From JAKQHY01 sp034429475 (lineage in GTDB: Bacteria > Chloroflexota > Anaerolineae > B4-G1 > SLSP01): a stretch of DNA of 6,909 nucleotides. The stretch covers positions 1-6,909 of the forward strand of contig DAOUGD010000026.1 of the NCBI GenBank assembly GCA_034429475.1, read 5' to 3'. How positions within the stretch are numbered: position 1 is the stretch's first letter; each line of letters begins with the position of its first letter. Below the pieces are notes generated by a model that was not told where the DNA came from, did no database searches, and worked only from the letters and a program-made list of their open reading frames with translations. Below are positions 1-4,956 of the stretch, one piece after another. Made by a program: the position numbers and the translations under genes.

Positions 1-10
1 CTTCCGATCT
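1..10. other. Residual Illumina adapter sequence at contig end
   Basis: The first ten bases, CTTCCGATCT, are identical to the 3' end of the common Illumina sequencing adapter, which ends GCTCTTCCGATCT. A match placed exactly at the contig terminus is best explained as untrimmed adapter, so these bases are probably not genomic. The minus-strand lipoprotein frame happens to stay open through them. Its last residues read there should therefore be ignored. Confidence 0.85.
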
Positions 11-135
11 AGGGGAGATACGGCGCGGGTGGGCATAGGCGCAGATTCGCCGAAGGAGGCGGACTCACCGCAGCCGGCCAGCAGGCCGCCCGCCGCCAGG
101 GCGAGCAGTTCTCGCAGGAATTGGCGCCTATTCAC
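11..135 (-). CDS. Tat-exported lipoprotein, N-terminal fragment (truncated by contig end)
   Basis: This is a short partial gene that reads leftward off the contig. It starts with GTG at 135-133, and about 41 genomic codons are present. The N-terminus has a twin-arginine signal, N2-R3-R4-Q5-F6-L7-R8, close to the S/T-R-R-x-F-L-K consensus. An Ala/Leu/Gly-rich hydrophobic stretch (residues 10-20) follows, then a lipobox L19-A20-G21-C22. The protein should be exported folded by Tat, cleaved by signal peptidase II before Cys22 and lipid-anchored at the membrane. A low-complexity Ser/Ala/Pro linker begins after Cys22, and no mature domain is reached, so the function cannot be named. Many such proteins are solute-binding proteins or secreted enzymes. 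The GTG overlaps the end of the upstream peptidase gene by 8 bases (128-135), which suggests translational coupling. A GGTGG-like stretch a few bases upstream is a weak ribosome site. Confidence 0.72.
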
Positions 136-1246
136 GCGGCCACCGCCGGTGTTGCGCGACGCCGCGCAGAAGGGCGGGCAAGCCGCGCTTTTCATAGACG
201 GCACGCGCGCGGCGGAACCCATCGCCATAAATCGGGTCGGGGTTTTCTTCCAACAATTGGAGACAATGCCGCGCCTCCGGCGAAGTCTGTTCTTGGTGCA
301 ACAAATAGGCAAACAAATTACACAATCCTTCTTCCAGGTCTTCCGGCAGGTCGTCTATGTGCTGCATGAACAGCCAGACGTGGCCCAGCTCATGCGCCAG
401 GACGTTTTCGAGGTAGATCGGCGGCAGGCCGCCCAGCACGTAGACCGCTTCGATGGCGCGGGCTACTTCCTGCCCGTTGAGCGTCTGCACCTGCTTGCGA
501 GTCTGACCTTGCAGGCGGGCCAACGGGCCGGCCATGCCCTCCGCCGTGAGCTGGGTCAGCTTCACCATCGCCAGCGGGATGGGAACCTGGCGCGTGTCCA
601 GGCCATAGGACACCATCCGCGCCTGGACCTGCTGCATGATCGTCCGCGCCTGCGCCTGGTCGTCCACTGCCTGCTTGCGGCACAGCATACAGACGACGCG
701 CCCATCCTGGTACTGCTTCCCGCCGTCCGTCAGCCGCTTGCACACCGGCCGCTGGCAGACGTAACATTCCGGGTATTCGGTCTTGTGGCGGGCGCAATAC
801 ACATCGCCCCAAAACGTCTGGATGTACTGGCCTTCAATGTATTCCCCGCAGACGGCGCAGCGTTTGCCGAATTGCTGCTTGTGGCAATCCGGGTGGTAGG
901 GACGGCCCTCGTGCTGCACATACCGCCCCTCAATGAAGCCGTCGCACGCCGCGCACCGCAGGCCAAAGCGCGCTTTGTGGCAGGCGGGGTGATACGCCGC
1001 GCCCTCCTGCTCGACGTACTGATCCGCAATCAGCCCGCCGCACGCCGCGCAGCGCAGACCAAACTTCTCCTCGTAACACGCGGGATGGTAGGGACGATCG
1101 TCCCGAACGGCGAAGCGCTGCTCGCCCAACGGCTGTCCGCAGCCCGCGCAGCGGAAGCACTCCGGGTGCCAATTCTGCCCCAGTGCCTCAATATATTGGC
1201 CGATTATCCCCCGTCCACAGCCGCCACAAATCAACCCACTACTCAT
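128..1246 (-). CDS. DA1-like LIM/zinc-knuckle zinc metallopeptidase
   Basis: A 372-residue protein with no signal peptide or membrane segment, so probably cytoplasmic. The N-terminal half is a series of zinc knuckles. A LIM-like pair uses C7, C10, H27, C30 and C33, C36, H54, C57. Further knuckles use C66/C69/H86/C89, C98/C101/H118/C121, C130/C133/C151/H154 and C161/C164/C186/C189. A helical linker (about 190-265) leads to a peptidase domain with H285-E286-L287-G288-H289 and a downstream E305-E306-G307 that probably gives the third zinc ligand. From memory of plant DA1, the matches include WHPECFRC, GLP before the HExxH helix, EEG(I/L)C, and YGDGFR near the C-terminus. DA1 is a ubiquitin-activated peptidase in plants, but the ubiquitin-interacting motifs are absent here. 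The ATG at 1246 is the earliest possible start, because an in-frame TAA lies at 1255-1253. The substrate is unknown. Domain assignment is firm; biological role is not. Confidence 0.9.
   Translation of the reverse strand: MSSGLICGGCGRGIIGQYIEALGQNWHPECFRCAGCGQPLGEQRFAVRDDRPYHPACYEEKFGLRCAACGGLIADQYVEQEGAAYHPACHKARFGLRCAACDGFIEGRYVQHEGRPYHPDCHKQQFGKRCAVCGEYIEGQYIQTFWGDVYCARHKTEYPECYVCQRPVCKRLTDGGKQYQDGRVVCMLCRKQAVDDQAQARTIMQQVQARMVSYGLDTRQVPIPLAMVKLTQLTAEGMAGPLARLQGQTRKQVQTLNGQEVARAIEAVYVLGGLPPIYLENVLAHELGHVWLFMQHIDDLPEDLEEGLCNLFAYLLHQEQTSPEARHCLQLLEENPDPIYGDGFRRARAVYEKRGLPALLRGVAQHRRWPRE
773..1156 (-). repeat. Four tandem 32-residue zinc-knuckle units inside the DA1-like gene
   Basis: Residues 31-62, 63-94, 95-126 and 127-158 line up as four consecutive units of exactly 32 residues (96 bases). 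Each begins with an aromatic or glycine followed by R/L, then CxxC. Each has a second metal pair 17 to 20 residues later, and most end in a basic residue plus F or Y. Units 2 and 3 are most alike, both starting GLRCAAC and carrying YHPxCHK. The pattern indicates duplication within the gene. It does not look like a recent DNA-level repeat, because the units have diverged. Confidence 0.8.
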
Positions 1247-1292
1247 TTCCCATTACCCATTTCCGATCACCGATTTCCCAATCCCTAATCCC
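1244..1292 (-). repeat. Degenerate heptamer array at the start of the DA1-like gene
   Basis: Read on the minus strand, this stretch divides into seven consecutive 7-base units of the form GG(G/A/T)(A/G)(A/T)T(G/C/A), for example GGGATTG, GGTAATG and GGAAATG. It covers the last bases of the acetyltransferase gene, the whole intergenic gap and the start codon of the peptidase gene, which lies in the last unit. The G-rich units may also act as the ribosome binding site. The pattern resembles the short tandemly repeated heptamers known from cyanobacterial genomes. Confidence 0.7.
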
Positions 1293-1761
1293 CCACCTCC
1301 AGCCGATACCGGCACTTTTGCCGCTCGCCCTCCTGGTACATGTCGCTATCTTCGGGCAGGTCCACAATTTCCACGAAGTGCGCGCCCGCCAGTTCGCAGG
1401 TGCGGCGGGAGGCGTAGTTATCGGGATTGCACGTGATCCATACAGTTTTCAGCCCATGGCTGTGGGCAAGGGGCAGCAGCAGACGACAGGCGCGCGCCGC
1501 GTAGTGATTCCCCTGATACTTGGGATGGACGCGGTAGCCGATGTGTCCGCCATACATCACCAGATGGTGCGGATTCCCGATGCGCAGGTCAATGTACCCC
1601 ATTTCCTCCTCATGTCCCGTCTGCCGCATCTTGAATTTGTAGGTGGGGACATACTCAATGGCCGGGTCGCCGGGAACCTTCTCATCCAAAATCAATTCGA
1701 GATCATCGTCAATCAATTTGCCAGGATCGTGGAATTGAAACATGGAATCCCCATTACGCAT
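1285..1761 (-). CDS. GNAT-family N-acetyltransferase
   Basis: A 158-residue protein of usual single-domain GNAT length, expected to transfer an acetyl group from acetyl-CoA to an amine. The recognisable core is G72-H73-I74-G75-Y76-R77 on the beta-strand before the cofactor loop. The loop itself is Y82-Q83-G84-N85-H86-Y87-A88, a variant of the Q/R-x-x-G-x-G/A pyrophosphate-binding motif. A helix follows, then the WITCNPDN-A-S-R-R segment (about 108-120) typical of the family's C-terminal half. The substrate cannot be inferred. The start at 1761 lies 3 bases after the methyltransferase stop and in the same reading frame. Residues 1-6 are encoded by a heptamer repeat array. Met7 (ATG at 1743-1741), with GGGGA 5 bases upstream, is therefore a credible alternative start. 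The gene ends 38 bases before the peptidase gene and is probably cotranscribed with it. Confidence 0.85.
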   Translation of the reverse strand: MRNGDSMFQFHDPGKLIDDDLELILDEKVPGDPAIEYVPTYKFKMRQTGHEEEMGYIDLRIGNPHHLVMYGGHIGYRVHPKYQGNHYAARACRLLLPLAHSHGLKTVWITCNPDNYASRRTCELAGAHFVEIVDLPEDSDMYQEGERQKCRYRLEVGD

Positions 1762-1779
1762 TTCTCATTCCCCACTTCC
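1745..1779 (-). repeat. Degenerate heptamer array at the methyltransferase/acetyltransferase junction
   Basis: On the minus strand this contains five consecutive 7-base units of the same family as the array at 1244-1292, including GGAAGTG, GGGAATG and AGAAATG. It encodes the last residues and stop codon of the methyltransferase and the start codon plus first residues of the acetyltransferase. Together the two arrays bracket the acetyltransferase gene. Confidence 0.65.
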
Positions 1780-2538
1780 TCCAGGTTTGCGCGCCTCAAT
1801 CCAATACAACCGCGCCGCAAAGGCCAATGCTTGCCCCGCCTCAAGCCGCTGCTGGAACCGTTGCAAACTATCCAAATGCGTCGCCACCGAAAAGCCCGGC
1901 ACGAGCCAGGGAATGGCCTTCAAGTAGAAAACCACCGCGCCCACATCGGTAAAAGTCAGCTTCCCTTGCCATTCCTCCGTGGTTTTAATCAGCAATCCGG
2001 CGGCTTCCAACCGTGGAAGGTAATAATCCGGCGTATCCTCTGGCCACGGCGGCGTCGCTCCAAATTCCGCTATCAAGTCCTGCGCCCACAGGCTGTGAAC
2101 CTGCTGCGTCAGGAACACGCCGCCCGGCGACAGCACCCGCGCCACCTCCGCGCAGTTGAGCGACGAATGACGATTCAACACCAGGTCGAATTCGCCATCG
2201 GCAAAGGGCATCAACGCTGTGCGCGACAACTCCACCTCCTCCACCCGCACACCCAACGGGCCAAGGCGCTCCCGCGCCAGTTTGACGTTGGGCGAGTAGG
2301 CCTCGGTGACGGCGACTTTGGCCGGCCAGTACTCCCGCAGCGACAACAGCCGTTCCCCGCCGCCGGTGCCCATATCCAGCACCGAGGCGGCGCGCGGCAT
2401 CAACTCGGCGGCGCGAGCCATGTAATCCCACGGCGGACGTTCTTCGATCATCCGCCTTTTCAGGTATGAGAAATCCCAACCGGCAAAAGGGCGCTGTTCT
2501 TCTTGCTTCCAGGTCTCGATAAGTTCTACACGATTCAA
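1765..2538 (-). CDS. Class I SAM-dependent methyltransferase
   Basis: A 257-residue Rossmann-fold methyltransferase. Motif I is V53-L54-D55-M56-G57-T58-G59-G60-G61-E62, which binds S-adenosylmethionine, and acidic E79 at the end of strand 2 probably contacts the ribose. The F117-D118-L119-V120 stretch and R134-V135-L136-S137-P138-G139-G140 mark strands 4 and 5. The N-terminal extension W21-D22-F23-S24-Y25-L26 and the T144-Q145-Q146-V147 segment recall a family of uncharacterised bacterial methyltransferases, so the substrate is unknown. The start codon is TTG at 2538-2536. It is supported by a GGAGG 7 bases upstream and by the lack of a good ATG nearby. The gene lies 23 bases after the hybrid kinase and 3 bases before the acetyltransferase. 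The last residues (GGSGE) are encoded by a heptamer repeat and may not be part of the fold. Confidence 0.87.
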   Translation of the reverse strand: MNRVELIETWKQEEQRPFAGWDFSYLKRRMIEERPPWDYMARAAELMPRAASVLDMGTGGGERLLSLREYWPAKVAVTEAYSPNVKLARERLGPLGVRVEEVELSRTALMPFADGEFDLVLNRHSSLNCAEVARVLSPGGVFLTQQVHSLWAQDLIAEFGATPPWPEDTPDYYLPRLEAAGLLIKTTEEWQGKLTFTDVGAVVFYLKAIPWLVPGFSVATHLDSLQRFQQRLEAGQALAFAARLYWIEARKPGGSGE

Positions 2539-2545
2539 GTCACGT

Positions 2546-2550
2546 CCTCC
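2546..2550 (-). promoter_or_regulatory. Shine-Dalgarno site fixing the TTG start of the methyltransferase
   Basis: GGAGG on the minus strand lies 7 bases before the TTG at 2538-2536. It is a near-ideal site at near-ideal spacing, and it is the main reason to accept a TTG start. It lies in the 23-base gap after the hybrid kinase stop. Confidence 0.75.
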
Positions 2551-2561
2551 AAAAGAATAAT

Positions 2562-4481
2562 TTAATGGATGATGTTCTTTGACAACGCCTTGGCCACCAC
2601 CTGAGCCAACTGTTCAAAGCTGGGAGGTTTGGGCAGCCAGGCACTCAGCCCTTGCGCATACAGATCATCGAGCGTTTTGTCCAGCGGATGGCCCGTTAGC
2701 AACACCATTGGCACGGACGAGCCTTTCTGCTTCAGCGCGTGGAACAAGGCAATGCCGCCCATCTCTGGCATCACGACGTCACTTAGTACCAGTGCAATCT
2801 CGTCATGATGGGCTTCCAAGATCATGAGCGCATCCCTGGCGTTCGCGGCTTCCAGCACTTGGTACTTCAGCAAGTTCAGGCTCTCCACCAACGCGCTGCG
2901 TACAGTCGCCTCATCCTCTACCACCAGCACCAGTTCCCCTTTCCCAACGGTCGAAGGAAATAATTGCACCTTGGGCACCTCGACTGGGTTCGCCAGCAAG
3001 GCGGGCAAATAAATGGTAAAGGTCGTTCCCTTGTCCACCTGGGTGTCTACGTGGACACGCCCTCCATGCTGCCCGACGATACCGTGCACTTGAGCCAGCC
3101 CTAATCCACTGCCTTCCCCAGGTGCTTTGGTCGTGAAGAATGGATCAAAAATGTGCGGCAGCACGCTCGGCGGAATTCCCGTCCCCGTGTCCGACACGGA
3201 CAGTTGTATCCAGGTTCCAGCCTCCATCTCCGGCAAGACCGGCGATTCACCGGGGCCAACCGCCATTCGCTTTACTTTGAAAAGCAACTGGCCGCCATTC
3301 GGCATTGCATCTCGGGCATTGAGCGCCAGGTTCATCATCACCTGCTGCATCCGCGTCGGGTCGGCGTCAACGATATACTCATCCCGGTCATAAACCAACT
3401 CGATCTTGATATTCTCCGGCAATGTGCGTTCCAACAACTTGACTTGCTCTTTCAAGAGCAAGAGTAAGTCGAGCGATCTCCTCTTCAGCGTCGCTTGCCG
3501 GCTAAAGTCCAGGATCTGCTGGATCAGGCGAGTTGCATGTTGGGCTTGCCGATTGATCGTCTCCATTCGTTCTTGAACGCGGGCAGGCAACCCCTCTGTT
3601 CGTGCTGTCATCTGGGCGTACAGAACGATGGAAGCCATAATGTTATTGAAGTCGTGGGCGATGCCAGCCGCCAGTTGGCCCACGGCAGCCAAACGCTCTT
3701 GCTGCTGGATGCGCCGTTCGGTCTCACGCTGATGCGTCATATCACGGATGACGAGCACCCATCCATTATCAGCAGGTCCGACTTCGATGGGACGGGCTAT
3801 AATCTGGAAAATTCGGCCCGCTACGGTGATTTCGTGCCACGAACCTTGCGAGAGGGAGGTTAAAAGTTCCGTCAGCCTTTTATCCCCCATGTGAGTGAGG
3901 GTATCTCCCATTTTCGCATCGGCCAGGGTAGCCAGATCCCTTTGCCCCAGCGGGTTGGCCAGAACAGCGCGATTTTCGTTGTCCAGAAAAATCACGCCTT
4001 CAGGCACCGTATCCATAATCTGCCGCACACGTTGGGCTTGCTCCTGAACTTGTAACAGGAGCCGCCCCTGTTCTTCCTCTGCCTGCTGGCGCTGCCGCCG
4101 CTCCTCATATTCGCGCAGCGCGCGTTTCACCACCGGCCCCAGGCGCGTGAGGTGGCTTTTCAAGACATAATCGGTGGCCCCGGCCTTGAGGCTTTCGATG
4201 GCGGTCTCCTCACCCAGGGTGCCAGAGACGAGGACAAAAGGCAAATTGAGATCGCGTTCAAGGAGCAACTGCAAGGCGGTCAGCCCATCAAAGGCCGGCA
4301 GATTATAATCAGCCAAAATAATGTCATAATTGGGCGCATCGAGGCGGGTCAGAAACTCGGCACGGGTTTCCACGCGCTCCCACTGGCACACGTAGCCGGC
4401 CTCTTCCAATGTGGCAATCTCAAGCTCTGCGTCAAAAGCCTCATCTTCCAAAATGAGCACACGGAGTGGCACTGGTATCAT
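2562..4481 (-). CDS. Hybrid histidine kinase (REC-PAS-HisKA-HATPase-REC)
   Basis: A 639-residue signalling protein without membrane segments. The N-terminal receiver (about 5-122) has acidic residues E12-D13, phosphoacceptor D58, S86 and K108. A Gln/Glu-rich coiled coil (about 122-155) leads into a PAS-like domain (about 152-250, with IMDTVPEGVIFLD). The HisKA helix carries phosphoacceptor H276 in AHDFNN. The ATPase domain has N384 and N388 (N box), DTGTGIP at 431-437 (G1) and GSGLGLA at 457-463 (G2). A C-terminal receiver (about 517-635) has E522-D523, phosphoacceptor D568, T596 and K618. Both receivers and the kinase look catalytically complete. There is no DNA-binding domain. The protein probably takes phosphate from a partner through REC1 and passes it between its own modules. 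The ATG start has GGAGG 4 bases upstream, and the gene follows the single-domain regulator by 15 bases. Confidence 0.93.
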   Translation of the reverse strand: MIPVPLRVLILEDEAFDAELEIATLEEAGYVCQWERVETRAEFLTRLDAPNYDIILADYNLPAFDGLTALQLLLERDLNLPFVLVSGTLGEETAIESLKAGATDYVLKSHLTRLGPVVKRALREYEERRQRQQAEEEQGRLLLQVQEQAQRVRQIMDTVPEGVIFLDNENRAVLANPLGQRDLATLADAKMGDTLTHMGDKRLTELLTSLSQGSWHEITVAGRIFQIIARPIEVGPADNGWVLVIRDMTHQRETERRIQQQERLAAVGQLAAGIAHDFNNIMASIVLYAQMTARTEGLPARVQERMETINRQAQHATRLIQQILDFSRQATLKRRSLDLLLLLKEQVKLLERTLPENIKIELVYDRDEYIVDADPTRMQQVMMNLALNARDAMPNGGQLLFKVKRMAVGPGESPVLPEMEAGTWIQLSVSDTGTGIPPSVLPHIFDPFFTTKAPGEGSGLGLAQVHGIVGQHGGRVHVDTQVDKGTTFTIYLPALLANPVEVPKVQLFPSTVGKGELVLVVEDEATVRSALVESLNLLKYQVLEAANARDALMILEAHHDEIALVLSDVVMPEMGGIALFHALKQKGSSVPMVLLTGHPLDKTLDDLYAQGLSAWLPKPPSFEQLAQVVAKALSKNIIH

Positions 4482-4496
4482 TTTTCCTCCAGTTCG

Positions 4497-4946
4497 TTAC
4501 CGATGGTTGACCGCACCGGACGGAGGTTCGTTGGTCAATACCCAGAACAGGCTGAGCCGCTTGATTACCTCAACAAACCTGTCGAAGGCAACCGGTTTAA
4601 CTACATAGGCGTTCACGCCCAGATGATAGCTTTCAACAATGTCCTGATCTTGACAGGAAGAGGTGAACACGACGACAGGGATAGTTTTGAGCACCGGATC
4701 CGCTTTGACCTGGCGCAGTACCTCCAACCCATCCACCTTGGGCATCTTGAGATCGAGAAACACCACCAAGGGATGACCCACTGGCCGGTCGCTATAGTCA
4801 CCCCGCCGGTATAAATAGTCCAGCGCCTTAGCGCCATCCCGAACCGAGACGACCTTGTTTGCCAGGTTATGCTGCTTCAGGGCGGTCAATGTCAACTCGA
4901 TGTCCTTGGGATCATCTTCTGCCAACAGTATTTCTCTCGTTTCCAT
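4497..4946 (-). CDS. Single-domain response regulator, Rcp1-like
   Basis: A 149-residue CheY-fold protein made of a receiver domain with a short C-terminal tail and no output domain. The acidic pocket is E10-D11-D12, the phosphoacceptor is D65 in FLDLKMP, and the switch and conserved lysine residues are T95 and K117-P118. The long loop before D65 (Y46-RRGDYSDRP) and the FTSS segment are typical of the Rcp1-type regulators that accompany phytochrome-like kinases in cyanobacteria and many other phyla. It starts 10 bases after the stop of the membrane kinase, with GGAAG just upstream of the ATG. That kinase is its probable phosphodonor. It could shuttle phosphate to the hybrid kinase encoded next. 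Confidence 0.93.
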   Translation of the reverse strand: METREILLAEDDPKDIELTLTALKQHNLANKVVSVRDGAKALDYLYRRGDYSDRPVGHPLVVFLDLKMPKVDGLEVLRQVKADPVLKTIPVVVFTSSCQDQDIVESYHLGVNAYVVKPVAFDRFVEVIKRLSLFWVLTNEPPSGAVNHR

Positions 4947-4956
4947 TCATTCTTCC

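Noticed and set aside
773..1156. Possible CRISPR or minisatellite because of 96-base periodicity
   Set aside because: The period is exactly 32 codons in frame, the units are diverged at DNA level, and they encode zinc knuckles, so this is a protein-domain repeat.
128..1246. Annotation as a eukaryotic contaminant because of LIM modules
   Set aside because: It lies in a tight run of bacterial genes with short gaps, has no introns, and is followed by an overlapping Tat lipoprotein start, so a bacterial origin is secure.
29..1288. Long plus-strand open frame (about 419 codons) opposite the peptidase gene
   Set aside because: It mirrors a gene with clear domain motifs. Its translation is rich in Arg/Ala/Leu with no recognisable motif, as expected for the antisense of a GC-rich coding region.
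1183..2469. Plus-strand open frame (about 428 codons) spanning the acetyltransferase and methyltransferase genes
   Set aside because: It runs across two well-supported minus-strand genes and their junction. It shows no domain signature and no ribosome site, so it is a shadow.
2539..2561. Internal promoter or terminator between the hybrid kinase and methyltransferase
   Set aside because: The 23-base gap is AT-rich but has no hairpin and no convincing -35/-10 pair. It contains only the ribosome site.
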